IMG/VR virus record: IMGVR_UViG_3300044642_000074
Coordinates: 1-64,000 of that record
Length of the DNA: 64,000 nucleotides
Strand: one strand, 5' to 3'
DNA from: a virus
Below are positions 16,329 through 26,517 of this stretch, piece after piece. A program made the translations under genes and the position numbers. Below the pieces are notes generated by a model. That model saw only the letters and a list, made by a program, of their open reading frames with translations, made no database searches and was not told the DNA's origin. Position 1 is the first letter of the stretch; each line of letters opens with the position of its first letter.

Positions 16329-18230
16329 ATGCCAGTTACTCAAGTTCGTACGAAACAGCAGTTGTTAGTCACAGATAACGTTGACTTTCAAAACTTTCGT
16401 ATTCTAAATCTGGCAGATCCGACAAATGCACAGGATGCTGCCACCAAAGCTTATGTTGACGCTGTAAAACAGGCTTTAGATATTAAAGATTCTGTACGTG
16501 TAGCCACTACAGCTAACATTACTTTGTCTGCTACTCAGACAATTGATGGTGTAACTGTAGCAGCAGGTGACAGAGTCCTTGTAAAAGATCAAACAACCGG
16601 TTCTCAGAACGGTATCTACGTAGTAGCTGCTGGAGCATGGGCACGTTCAATTGATGCAAACATTTCTGCTGAAGTAACACCAGGGTTGTTTGTCTTTGTA
16701 GAAGAAGGTACTGCTAACGGTGACAATGGTTATGTTCTTACTACAAACGGACCTATAACACTAGATACTACAGCTCTTACCTTTACTCAGTTTTCTGGTG
16801 CAGGTCAAATTACAGCAGGTACTGGTTTAACAAAGACCGGTAACACGATTGATGTAATTGGTACAGCTGGTCGTATTGTGGCTAACGCTGACAGTATTGA
16901 CCTTGCCACTGTATCAGTAGGCTCAACAGTTGCAGCTGGACTGCGTAAGTTTGATGTAGATTCTTATGGTAGAATTTCTCAAGCAGCAGCTGCTAATGCA
17001 ACTGATATCAACACTGCTTACGGTTCTCAAACTGCAAACTTTGTTCTTGCAGCTCCTGATGCCGCAGCAGGTAACCCATCGTTTAGAGCTTTAGTAGCAA
17101 ACGATATTCCTAACCACAGTACAGATAAACTTACTAGTGGAACTTTACCAATTGCTCGTGGTGGTACTGGAGTAACTGGAGTTCCAACAAACGGTCAGTT
17201 GCTCATTGGTAATGGTACAGGATATACTGTAGCCGCATTAACTGCTGGTACTGCAATTAGTGTTACAAACGCATCTGGTAGTATTACAATTGCCAACACT
17301 GGTGTTACCGCATTGACTGGTACTGCTAACCAAGTGACTGTATCTGCATCTACTGGATCGGTTACATTATCTCTTCCTCAAAATATTCATACTAGTGCTA
17401 CACCAACCTTTGCTGGTTTAACTATAACAGCAGGTACTGTTACTACAAGTACTCCTTATAGATCATCTACCCAGACTTGGAACGCAGGTGCGGTAAGTTT
17501 TGTAGGTGAATTGGTTAACATTACTGACACAGCTTCTGCTGCGGGTTCAAGATTTATAGAATATCAAACAGGAGGTGTAGCTAGATTTGCTGTAAGAAAA
17601 GATGGTGCGATTGTTACCGGTTCATGGGCAGCTACAACTATTGCTGCTAACGTGGGGGGTACTGGTCAGACATCTTATGCAGTTGGTGATATTCTATTTG
17701 CTGATACTACTTCAACTCTTGCAAAACTTGCAGCTGTAGCAACAGGTAACGTATTGATTTCTGGTGGAGTAAGTACAGCTCCAAGTTATGGTAAAGTTGG
17801 TCTTACTACACATATCAGTGGTACACTTGCCGTAGGTAACGGTGGTACTGGCGTAACTACTACACCTACTAATGGTCAACTTTTGATCGGTAACGGTACT
17901 AACTATACGGTAGCTAATCTTACAGCTGGTACTGGTGTAACTATAACAAACGGATCTGGTTCTATTTCAATTGCTGTAGCTACAGCTTCAATTCTTGCTA
18001 AATCTGATTTTATAGTAAGAGAAATTCCAACAGGTACAGTGAATGGATCAAATGCAACATTTACTCTTGCTAGTACTCCAGTAGCTGGATCTGAATCAGT
18101 ATATGTAAACGGTATTTTACAGAATGTAGGAACCGGTAATGACTATACTATATCAGGTGCTACAGTAACTTTCTTAACAGGAGCTATTCCTCAGACAGGA
18201 GATATTGTACGCGTTTCTTATATAAGATAA
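16329..18230 (+). CDS. Tail fibre protein, repeat-rich
   Basis: A 633-residue fibre. The N-terminal region contains segments typical of phage tail fibres (LNLADPTNAQDAATKAYVDA, DRVLVKDQTTGSQNGIYVVA). The shaft has repeated glycine/threonine-rich stretches, including two copies of GGTGVT..PTNGQLLIGNGT. The C terminus (VREIPTGTVNGSNATFTLAS ... YVNGILQNVGTGNDYTI ... DIVRVSYIR) repeats the tip module of the preceding gene. The AATKAYVDA motif is a hallmark of phage fibre attachment domains. No chaperone domain is present at the end. Confidence 0.85.
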   Translation: MPVTQVRTKQQLLVTDNVDFQNFRILNLADPTNAQDAATKAYVDAVKQALDIKDSVRVATTANITLSATQTIDGVTVAAGDRVLVKDQTTGSQNGIYVVAAGAWARSIDANISAEVTPGLFVFVEEGTANGDNGYVLTTNGPITLDTTALTFTQFSGAGQITAGTGLTKTGNTIDVIGTAGRIVANADSIDLATVSVGSTVAAGLRKFDVDSYGRISQAAAANATDINTAYGSQTANFVLAAPDAAAGNPSFRALVANDIPNHSTDKLTSGTLPIARGGTGVTGVPTNGQLLIGNGTGYTVAALTAGTAISVTNASGSITIANTGVTALTGTANQVTVSASTGSVTLSLPQNIHTSATPTFAGLTITAGTVTTSTPYRSSTQTWNAGAVSFVGELVNITDTASAAGSRFIEYQTGGVARFAVRKDGAIVTGSWAATTIAANVGGTGQTSYAVGDILFADTTSTLAKLAAVATGNVLISGGVSTAPSYGKVGLTTHISGTLAVGNGGTGVTTTPTNGQLLIGNGTNYTVANLTAGTGVTITNGSGSISIAVATASILAKSDFIVREIPTGTVNGSNATFTLASTPVAGSESVYVNGILQNVGTGNDYTISGATVTFLTGAIPQTGDIVRVSYIR

Positions 18231-18247
18231 TTTTAAATAACTGATCT

Positions 18248-21200
18248 ATGCCTGTAACAGGTCTACGAGGACGACAAATACGTGACGGTGATGTACTAAG
18301 GGCTGACTTAAATACGTCAACCTCTGGCTCAGCCGTCATTACCAAGATTATAGCTGGTACTAATATATCTATTAGTTCCACTGGTGTAGATGCTGGTACT
18401 GGCGATGTTACTATTTCTGCAACTGGAACTGGTCTTAATGGTACAGGTTTTGTACGTATGAGTGGTACAACCGTTTCTTATATTACAGGTACTAGTGCAC
18501 AGTTTGTGAAAGCTAACGGATCACTTGACTCTAACTCATATTTTGCAAATGGAGACTATTTTGCACCAAATGCTTCATTTGGTCAGCGTCCTTTAAGATC
18601 ACAGATTGTAGATAATGTTTTATACCAGGCTGATAGTAGGTTTAGTGTTACCAGAACAGATACCAGTGGAAGAATGGGTAATGCTTTGTTTAATGGAAAC
18701 TATGACCAAACAGCTTTTACAGTAGCAGCTGGTACATCACAAACATTTAATATAAACTTTACAGCTAACGGTAACTCTTCAATTACATATACAGAAGGTG
18801 CTGTTTACCTTCACTTTTATTATACTACTGTACCAGCATCAGTTTCAGGTAGAGTAAAGGATGGTAATTCAACTTGGAGAGATATAACCGGGTGGACCAA
18901 TGTTTCTACCAATGGTAGTTATGCAGTTTGGCGAGGAAACGTTCCTACTTTTAACTACATGACCGATATGGAAATCACCATAACGGCAAACGCTGGTAAT
19001 AACGCAGGTTTAAGCCAGTGGGAATATGTGATGGGCCGTCCGGGTCAGTATGAGTGGGGTGTGATAAGTAAAATGCAGGATAATAACCTGTGGACAAACC
19101 TTACTTTTAGAAATGGTACAAATGCTGCTACTATAAGTTTAGCACCAAGTACAGGAGTTGTTACTGCAGCTTCTTTTGTAAGATCAGGTGGTACTGCTTC
19201 TCAGTTCTTAAAAGCAAACGGTACTATAGATTCTAATACATACCTGACAGGAAACCAGTCTATTACTGTATCTGGTGACGCTTCTGGTTCTGGTGCTACT
19301 GCTATAGCTTTAACACTTGCAACTGTCAACTCTAATATTGGAACGTTTAATAACGTCACCGTCAATGCTAAAGGTTTAGTAACAGCTGCTTCTAACGTTT
19401 CCTACCTTACAGGTAACCAGTCGATCAGTTTGACAGGTGAAGCTACAGGATCTGGAGCCACCTCTATATCAGTGACGCTAACAAACAGTGCAGTGATCGG
19501 TAAACTGCTTACCGGACTGAACATTACCGGTGGTACTGTAGCAGCTACTGATACTATCCTTGCTGCTTTTGGTAAACTCCAAAACCAGGTCAACGGACTA
19601 ACTGGTGGTGTTACTTACCAGGGAACATGGAATGCATCTACTAATACACCGGCACTTGCATCCTCTACCGGTACAAAAGGATTTTACTACGTAGTAAGTG
19701 TAGCAGGAACTACTGCTCTTAATGGTGTATCTTCCTGGAGTCTTGGTGACTGGGCTATCTATAACGGTACAGCCTGGGAAAAAGTAGACAACACAGATGC
19801 TGTTGTTTCTGTAAATGGATTTACCGGTGCCGTGTCTCTTACTACAGCTAACGTTTCTGAAAGCGGAAACTTATATTATACAGATGCTAGAGCTCGTGCA
19901 GCAATTACTCTTACTACAACTGGATCAAGTGGTGCAGCAGCATATTCTGGTGGTACGTTAAACATACCAACCTATACACTAGCTGGATTAGGCGGACAGA
20001 CTGCATTGAACGGTACAGGTTTTGTTAAGATATCTGGTACAACAATAACGTATGATAACAGTACATATGCTTTAAGCAGTCATACTCACTCTTATTTTAT
20101 AGGAACAACAGCAGTACAAACTTCATCTGCTAACCAGGGTCTTACTGGTATAAGCAGTATTGGTTTTGTTGCTGAGGGTTCTGACAGTGCTTCTATATCA
20201 ACTACAATAAGTGGAACTAGCACGTTCTTTGACTTTAACTTAACTGATGATAATAACAACGATGAATGGCGTTGGAGGTTTACTCCTTCTGGAGCAACTG
20301 TTTATAACGCCATGCGTCTTGTACCTGTATCTAACACTGCAGCAAATCTTATAGTTTCAGGTACAATTACTGGGTCTCAGATTATTAGATCTGGTGGAAC
20401 TGCGTCTCAGTTTCTTAAGGCGGATGGTTCTGTTGATTCATCAAGTTACGTACCAACCTCACGCACACTAACAATCAATGGTACTGCGTTTGATTTAAGT
20501 GCGGATAGGTCTTGGACAATTACAGCAACAGGAGGAGTATCTGCTCTTAGTGCAGGCAGTGGCATATCTGTAAGCTCTACTACTGGTGCTATTACTGTTA
20601 CAAACACCGGTTTATTATCTGCTACGGCAGGCTCGGGTATATCTGTAAGTACAACAAGCGGGGTGCTAAATATTTTAAACACTGGTATTCTTTCTAGTAC
20701 GGCTGGTAGTGGTATATCTGTTTCTACAGCTAGCGGTGTATTAAATATTGTTAACACAGGTCTGTTATCTGCAACATCTGGTTCAGGTATAAGTGTATCA
20801 ACGGCTAGTGGCACACTTAACATTGTTAATACAGGCTTATTATCTGCAACAGCAGGAACAGGAATAAGTGTTTCTACTACATCAGGAACATTGAATATAG
20901 TTAATACCATTACTAATACAAATCAACTAACTAATGGTGCAGGATACATAACTGGTATTACATCAGGTATGGTGACTACTGCATTAGGATATACTCCTTA
21001 TAATAGTACTAATCCCAATGGGTATATAACAGCATCTTCAAGCAATACTCTTACAAACAAGAGTGGTAACATTAGCCAGTGGACTAATGACAGCGGTTAT
21101 ATAACTGCAACAAGTTCCACATATACTTATTCAGCAAGTTTAACTCTCTCTACCAGTTGGCAGAATACTGGTGTTACTGCAACACAACTTTCTACTAGTG

Positions 21201-21487
21201 GTGTATACATTGTTACTTGTGCTGTTAATGACTTTGGCGTCGGTGGAGGTCAGTATACAGAAACATACGTGGGTATTATGTATTGGTATGCAGCCGGAAC
21301 AAATAGCAACAATGCTGCAGAAATATCACTACATCATTCCGGTCATGCTGATAATGATAGATATATATATTTAAGAACATGGACTGATACTGGAGGAGCA
21401 ACAGGTAAAATATATCTTCAGATAAAAGGAAACGGTAATAACTCAGCAGCTTCTACTTACTCATTTACATTTAAAAGACTACTATAA
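18248..21487 (+). CDS. Large tail fibre with tandem 25-residue repeats
   Basis: A 1,079-residue fibre protein. It contains several FLKANG/FLKADGSVDSS units (SGGTASQFLKANGTIDSN), a GYTPYNSTNPNGY unit, and near residues 765-890 five tandem 25-26-residue units of the type AGSGISVSTTSGVLNIVNTG. The N-terminal third includes a beta domain with MGRPGQYEWGVISKMQDNNL. The C-terminal ~120 residues form a separate beta domain (ALSTSW... type, ending YSFTFKRLL), likely the distal tip. There is no S74 chaperone here, unlike the next gene. The start at 18248 is an ATG 17 bases after the previous stop. Confidence 0.85.
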   Translation: MPVTGLRGRQIRDGDVLRADLNTSTSGSAVITKIIAGTNISISSTGVDAGTGDVTISATGTGLNGTGFVRMSGTTVSYITGTSAQFVKANGSLDSNSYFANGDYFAPNASFGQRPLRSQIVDNVLYQADSRFSVTRTDTSGRMGNALFNGNYDQTAFTVAAGTSQTFNINFTANGNSSITYTEGAVYLHFYYTTVPASVSGRVKDGNSTWRDITGWTNVSTNGSYAVWRGNVPTFNYMTDMEITITANAGNNAGLSQWEYVMGRPGQYEWGVISKMQDNNLWTNLTFRNGTNAATISLAPSTGVVTAASFVRSGGTASQFLKANGTIDSNTYLTGNQSITVSGDASGSGATAIALTLATVNSNIGTFNNVTVNAKGLVTAASNVSYLTGNQSISLTGEATGSGATSISVTLTNSAVIGKLLTGLNITGGTVAATDTILAAFGKLQNQVNGLTGGVTYQGTWNASTNTPALASSTGTKGFYYVVSVAGTTALNGVSSWSLGDWAIYNGTAWEKVDNTDAVVSVNGFTGAVSLTTANVSESGNLYYTDARARAAITLTTTGSSGAAAYSGGTLNIPTYTLAGLGGQTALNGTGFVKISGTTITYDNSTYALSSHTHSYFIGTTAVQTSSANQGLTGISSIGFVAEGSDSASISTTISGTSTFFDFNLTDDNNNDEWRWRFTPSGATVYNAMRLVPVSNTAANLIVSGTITGSQIIRSGGTASQFLKADGSVDSSSYVPTSRTLTINGTAFDLSADRSWTITATGGVSALSAGSGISVSSTTGAITVTNTGLLSATAGSGISVSTTSGVLNILNTGILSSTAGSGISVSTASGVLNIVNTGLLSATSGSGISVSTASGTLNIVNTGLLSATAGTGISVSTTSGTLNIVNTITNTNQLTNGAGYITGITSGMVTTALGYTPYNSTNPNGYITASSSNTLTNKSGNISQWTNDSGYITATSSTYTYSASLTLSTSWQNTGVTATQLSTSGVYIVTCAVNDFGVGGGQYTETYVGIMYWYAAGTNSNNAAEISLHHSGHADNDRYIYLRTWTDTGGATGKIYLQIKGNGNNSAASTYSFTFKRLL
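20538..20910 (+). repeat. Five tandem 75-base coding repeats with scrambled synonymous codons
   Basis: Each unit encodes about 25 residues around GSGISVS..SG.LNI.NTG. The protein repeat is well conserved, yet the same residues are written with different codons in each copy (for GSGIS: GGCAGTGGCATATCT, GGCTCGGGTATATCT, GGTAGTGGTATATCT, GGTTCAGGTATAAGT, GGAACAGGAATAAGT with T for S). This keeps DNA identity between units low. Confidence 0.8.
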
Positions 21488-21490
21488 CAT

Positions 21491-24400
21491 ATGTCATTTA
21501 GAATAGATCAACTAGCGGTACTTAATCTTGTAACAGTAGGAAACTCTGTTACAGCAGGTTCATTTGTTAGAAGTGGAGGCACAGCTGTTCAGTTTTTAAT
21601 GGCTGATGGTTCAGTATCTACCAATCCAGGTTGGTTAACGAGTATTACATCAAACCAGGTTACGACAGCTTTAGGGTACACTCCTTACAATGCTACTAAT
21701 CCTAATGGATATACTTCTAATACAGGAACTGTGACATCTGTATCTGGTACAGGAACCGTTTCAGGTCTTACGCTTACAGGTACCGTAACAAGCTCTGGTT
21801 CACTCACCCTTGGTGGTACGTTATCAGCAAGTATAGACAATATCACAGATGAGCATCGGTTGTTCAATAACATGGGAGATAATCATGGAACAAGATCATC
21901 CTTTGATGCTACAACACCTTCTTACAATTTTGGTTGGAGATATGTCCAGGGTAATACAAACGGTCCTGGCGTAAACTCTGCTACTCAGTATTATTCTGTA
22001 TATGTTGGTCTTGGTAATGACTATCCTGCAACTGGTGCAGGTTCTTATGGTATGCAACTTGCCATACCTAGAAACGTTACTACTCCATATATATCTGTAC
22101 GGTACAATGAAAATAACGGACTGGGATCTTGGCAGAAAATAGCTGCCGGTTATGCTGATACAGCTGGTGCTCTTACCAGTATGAACATATCCCAATTTAC
22201 CAATAACAGCGGGTATACAACAAACGTAGGAACTGTCACCTCTGTTTCTGGTACAGGTACAGTTAGCGGACTAACACTTAGTGGTACAGTTACTTCTTCA
22301 GGGTCTTTGACTTTGGGTGGGACATTGACGCTAACTAGCGGTCAGGTTACTGGGGCTTTAGGGTATACACCATATAACTCTAGTAATCCTAATGGTTATA
22401 TAACTTCTTCAGGTTCTATTAGTGGATCAGCTGGTTCTGTGGCTTGGACTAATGTAACAGGAAGACCTAGTGCATTAAGTTCATTTACTAATGATATAGT
22501 AGCTAGAACTACCCTTAGTGCTTCTGGTGATTTTCAATTTGGTGGTCAAGATTTAGCTCAGAATAACTTTAGTTTATCGGGTGCTACCACAGACACAGAT
22601 CAGTTTGGTAGATATTATTATTCTGGCACATCAGGGTCTATCTGGTCGAGGTATTTACCGGTTGATAAGACTGGTAGATATAGAATGAGACTTAGATGGA
22701 AAGCTACAGCATCAAACAGTACATATCTTGCTGTGATTCTTTTAGACACCAACGGTAACAATATCAACGGTGCTGGGACATATTGGGCATATCCGTGGAG
22801 CGGGTCTGGAGCACCGACGTCATGGACAACAAGTGAATACTGGTATGATGGATCGTCTTTCCCGTCAAATGCTGCTTATGTAGCTTTTGGTATATCTCAT
22901 ACTAACTATGGTGGCGGGTCTGCAACCTATTATGTATCTCAGCTTGAACTTGAGAGGTATAATGATAAGATAGCTGGTAATACTGTATGGCACGCTGGTA
23001 ATTTAACCAACTTAAACCAACTTTCTAATGGACCAGGGTATATAACTGGCTATACTGAGACGGATACACTTGCTACTGTAACAGGAAGAGGTGCTAGTAC
23101 ATCAACTAATTCAATTTTTACTGGTGGACTACAAGCTAGAAGAAATCAATCTGATAATAACTACACTACAGCAGCATTATGGACTGAGTCTTATGGTGGT
23201 ACTACCACAGGTATTGCATTTCATATTAGCGGAAATGTAGGAAAGTTCTTAGAAATGAGAACTAATGGTGTTCTTTATTGGGAGAATGGTCAAGTGTGGA
23301 CATCAAGTAATCTAACTAATCTAAATCAGTTAAGTAACGGACCAGGATACATTACAGCATCGTATGGAGGCTTTGCTACGAGACAAGATGGAACAAGATT
23401 TACTACTAACTATAACTCCATCTTGTCTTCTGGATTTTTTAATGCAGAAGGACAACCTTCTAATGCACCAAATAGTTATGGTCAGCTTATAGTAGCTAAA
23501 GGTTCAGATACAGGTCTTCAGATAGCAGGTGGCTATAACTCTAACAACCTATATTTTAGAGGATGGGGATACGGCCCAGAAGCAGATGGTTTTTATCCAT
23601 GGAGAACAGTATGGCATAATGGTAACTTGACCAATTTAAACCAATTAACAAACGGGCCAGGATATATCACAAGTTCTTCTTTAGGTGCCTACTTACCACT
23701 TGCAGGTGGTACTATGACCGGTAATATCGGATGGGGTCAAACAGACAGAGGATTAACCTGGGATTTTAATACAGACGGAGCCTACATAAAATTCTTCAAC
23801 ACCGGTAACGGAGATACAGACTCAAGACTTGAGTATGGTACTTATGATGACGGTAATGAATACCACAGATTTATTGTATCTAATGTAGAAAGGTTTACTA
23901 TAAAAGCTGATGGAGCTAGGGTAAGTGGCAATTTAGTATGGCATGCAGGTAACCTTACAAACCTCAACCAACTTAGTAACGGTCCTGGTTATATTACATC
24001 TGCTGCAAACTGGTTTGGAGCTGTTACAACAGGAGGTACTACTGATTGGAACCATGTTACTAATACAAGACCGGGTACAGGCTACACGTTGTTACTTGGG
24101 TCACATTCTAACGGTCCTGGTTCAGGTGAGTACTATCATTCACTTAATCTTGAGTATAGTTCAAAAGACGGTACTGGGAATGTTACTCAAATGGCTATTT
24201 CATATGGTAGTCCAGGGAATAAGCTATACATGCGTGGACGATATGATGGATCTTGGAGTGGATGGAATCAGTTTGTAACAAACAGCGGTACCTGGGGTAT
24301 AAACGTCACAGGTACTTCAGGCTCTATATCTGGATTCAACAATCCAACCACATCAGCCACTGCTAATACCATAGCATATCGTGATGCACAAGGAGATATA

Positions 24401-26512
24401 ACAGTAAGAGAACTTGTAATGAATGTTGGTGTTCAAAATTTTACACCATCGTCAATGGTGGCTATATATCCTACAACTAACCAAGCTGTAAAAGTAACTG
24501 CTTCAGGAGCAAGAGAGTTTTTGAATGTTCCAACAAGAACAGGTGGAGATGCTTCCGGTACATGGGGTATTAATATAAGTGGTATAGCTGCTCGTGCAAC
24601 AAGGGCTAATGGAAACTTTTATATTGATGATAACTATGGTAATACTATAGTTGGTGTATATGCATCTACAAGATATCAAGGTGTTTTTGCAATGGGTGAT
24701 TCTTATAAGTTACCTGGAGATGGTACTAGCACCGGTTCTCTTTATGGTTTAGCATGGTCTCATCCTAACGCTGGTGGTGTAGCCGGAAACTTAAATACAC
24801 ATGGTCTACTTGTAATGGAGAATGGTACGTTCTTAGCCGCTATATCAGGTTCTATAAGAGCAAGAGATGATATGCGTGCTCCTATATTTTATGATTCAAA
24901 CAATACAGGTTATTACTTAGACCCTAACAGCACAAGCTATTTGTACTATATTCAGATGCCACATCTTGGTAACGGTACACCAAATATTAGGGTGAATGAT
25001 AATGCTGCAGAAAACTGGAGAGCTATTCAAGTAGGAAATGGGAACATGGGTATAGGAATTAGTGGCAGTTCAAGAAGTTGGTCTGGTAGAGTTAGTATGG
25101 CGTTTCATGTAGGAGTTTCTGAATCATTTAGGGTACACTCTGATGGCTGGGACTCATTATTTGAAGTATGGGGTTCTACCGGTTATGCCAGAACTAAAGG
25201 TAGTTTAGAAGTTGGTGGTGATGTTTATCTTGGAACTAGAGGTAATTGGATGACTACGTTATTAGATGCTAAAGCAAGCACAGGACACCTTCATGATGAC
25301 CGTTACTTCTTTGATTATGGTTTTACAACAGGATATCCTGGAACTGAAGCAAACGGAATGCCTGGTAACAGATCTGCATTTACTTATTCTAATGGTGCTC
25401 CTTTAACAGGATGTATAGCTCATTTTGGAGCATCTGGTTACGGTATTCAACTTAACGGAGACTATGGTGGAGACTCTTTTTCTATGAGAAGTAGAAATGG
25501 GGACAATGCTACATGGAGACCTTGGAAACGTTTACTTACTGATTATAACTATAACAACTATTCACCAACATTAACTGGAGGTAATGCTTCAGGAACTTGG
25601 GGTATAAGTATTACAGGTAGTGCATCTTCTGCAACATTTTTAAATAATAGCAACTATATTAATAGATGTGGTTCATCTGGAAATGCAAATACTGATTTCC
25701 AAAATACACCAGCTGGTTCAGTAAGACATAACGGTGATGATGCTAATTTATCAAACTCCCCAGGAGGAACTTGGTGGTTTTATGACAATTATAGACACTC
25801 AAATGGTAGTAACTTTTGGGGTACCCAAGTAGCGTGGGGTTGGGAAGATAATGCTAACAGACTAGCTACCAGAAATATTTCTGGAGGAAATTTTGGTGGG
25901 TGGGTTTACTACTTAAACTCAAGTAACTTTAGCAACTGGGCAGTACCTATTGGAGGAGGTTATTTAGATAATATATTTTATTTTAGAACAAACTTAGGTG
26001 GGTATTGTGGTTCTCTTAGCAATGCCAGAATGCAAGCATATTCTGATAGCAATAACTCAGCATTTATATCATTCCATAAGGGAAGTCAGTATGCTGTTAA
26101 TTTGGGATTGGATGCCGACAATGTAATGCGTATTGGTGGCTGGTCTGCTTCTTCTAACAGATGGCAGCTTGATATGTCTGGTAACATGACGGTAGCCGGT
26201 GATGTAACCGCATACTCTGACGCCAGGGTTAAAGAAAATGTGGTAACTGTAGAAGATGCTCTTGATCGTGTACAAAAGATGAGAGGTGTGTTTTACAACC
26301 GCACAGATTCTGATGATAAAAAACGCAAAGTGGGAGTTATAGCTCAAGAGATTATGGAGGTGTTACCAGAAGTAGTTAACCAGGATAATGAGGGTATGTA
26401 CAACGTATCTTATGGGAACGTTGTGGGTGTCCTGATCGAAGCTATCAAGGAACAGCAGTCTCAGATAGAGGACTTAAAGAATCAGATTACAGAACTAAAA
26501 GAAAACAAGTAA
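21491..26512 (+). CDS. Giant tail fibre/spike with C-terminal self-cleaving S74 chaperone
   Basis: A 1,673-residue fibre. It starts three bases after the preceding gene and shares shaft units with it (TTALGYTPYNATNPNGY, GTGTVSGLTL). The middle carries four copies of a NLTNLNQLSNGPGYI unit, usually preceded by WHAGN, between globular beta domains that probably bind glycans. The C terminus has a Peptidase_S74 intramolecular chaperone: SDARVKENVVTVEDAL begins at S1576, followed by KKRKVGVIAQEIMEVLPEVV and a coiled coil (EQQSQIEDLKNQITELKENK). In known members this domain trimerises the fibre and cleaves itself off just before that serine (Ser-Lys dyad). The mature fibre would therefore end near residue 1575. 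Confidence 0.9.
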   Translation: MSFRIDQLAVLNLVTVGNSVTAGSFVRSGGTAVQFLMADGSVSTNPGWLTSITSNQVTTALGYTPYNATNPNGYTSNTGTVTSVSGTGTVSGLTLTGTVTSSGSLTLGGTLSASIDNITDEHRLFNNMGDNHGTRSSFDATTPSYNFGWRYVQGNTNGPGVNSATQYYSVYVGLGNDYPATGAGSYGMQLAIPRNVTTPYISVRYNENNGLGSWQKIAAGYADTAGALTSMNISQFTNNSGYTTNVGTVTSVSGTGTVSGLTLSGTVTSSGSLTLGGTLTLTSGQVTGALGYTPYNSSNPNGYITSSGSISGSAGSVAWTNVTGRPSALSSFTNDIVARTTLSASGDFQFGGQDLAQNNFSLSGATTDTDQFGRYYYSGTSGSIWSRYLPVDKTGRYRMRLRWKATASNSTYLAVILLDTNGNNINGAGTYWAYPWSGSGAPTSWTTSEYWYDGSSFPSNAAYVAFGISHTNYGGGSATYYVSQLELERYNDKIAGNTVWHAGNLTNLNQLSNGPGYITGYTETDTLATVTGRGASTSTNSIFTGGLQARRNQSDNNYTTAALWTESYGGTTTGIAFHISGNVGKFLEMRTNGVLYWENGQVWTSSNLTNLNQLSNGPGYITASYGGFATRQDGTRFTTNYNSILSSGFFNAEGQPSNAPNSYGQLIVAKGSDTGLQIAGGYNSNNLYFRGWGYGPEADGFYPWRTVWHNGNLTNLNQLTNGPGYITSSSLGAYLPLAGGTMTGNIGWGQTDRGLTWDFNTDGAYIKFFNTGNGDTDSRLEYGTYDDGNEYHRFIVSNVERFTIKADGARVSGNLVWHAGNLTNLNQLSNGPGYITSAANWFGAVTTGGTTDWNHVTNTRPGTGYTLLLGSHSNGPGSGEYYHSLNLEYSSKDGTGNVTQMAISYGSPGNKLYMRGRYDGSWSGWNQFVTNSGTWGINVTGTSGSISGFNNPTTSATANTIAYRDAQGDITVRELVMNVGVQNFTPSSMVAIYPTTNQAVKVTASGAREFLNVPTRTGGDASGTWGINISGIAARATRANGNFYIDDNYGNTIVGVYASTRYQGVFAMGDSYKLPGDGTSTGSLYGLAWSHPNAGGVAGNLNTHGLLVMENGTFLAAISGSIRARDDMRAPIFYDSNNTGYYLDPNSTSYLYYIQMPHLGNGTPNIRVNDNAAENWRAIQVGNGNMGIGISGSSRSWSGRVSMAFHVGVSESFRVHSDGWDSLFEVWGSTGYARTKGSLEVGGDVYLGTRGNWMTTLLDAKASTGHLHDDRYFFDYGFTTGYPGTEANGMPGNRSAFTYSNGAPLTGCIAHFGASGYGIQLNGDYGGDSFSMRSRNGDNATWRPWKRLLTDYNYNNYSPTLTGGNASGTWGISITGSASSATFLNNSNYINRCGSSGNANTDFQNTPAGSVRHNGDDANLSNSPGGTWWFYDNYRHSNGSNFWGTQVAWGWEDNANRLATRNISGGNFGGWVYYLNSSNFSNWAVPIGGGYLDNIFYFRTNLGGYCGSLSNARMQAYSDSNNSAFISFHKGSQYAVNLGLDADNVMRIGGWSASSNRWQLDMSGNMTVAGDVTAYSDARVKENVVTVEDALDRVQKMRGVFYNRTDSDDKKRKVGVIAQEIMEVLPEVVNQDNEGMYNVSYGNVVGVLIEAIKEQQSQIEDLKNQITELKENK
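22984..23999 (+). repeat. Four dispersed fibre-shaft repeats (WHAGNLTNLNQL unit)
   Basis: Copies at about 22984-23047, 23296-23356, 23609-23671 and 23937-23999 encode NLTNLNQLSNGPGYI, three of them preceded by WHAGN or WHNGN. They are spaced by 250-330 bases and separate different globular inserts. Codons differ between copies. They likely mark the boundaries of exchangeable domains in the fibre. Confidence 0.75.
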
Positions 26513-26517
26513 GATAT

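Noticed and set aside
20446-20910. 154-residue open frame on the minus strand
   Set aside because: It mirrors the repeat-rich region of the large fibre gene; the regularity of the repeats keeps the opposite frame open. It has no plausible protein character apart from the antisense repeat and no start context.
20538-20910. CRISPR-like array
   Set aside because: The repeats are coding, 75 bases long, contiguous without spacers, and diverge at synonymous sites.
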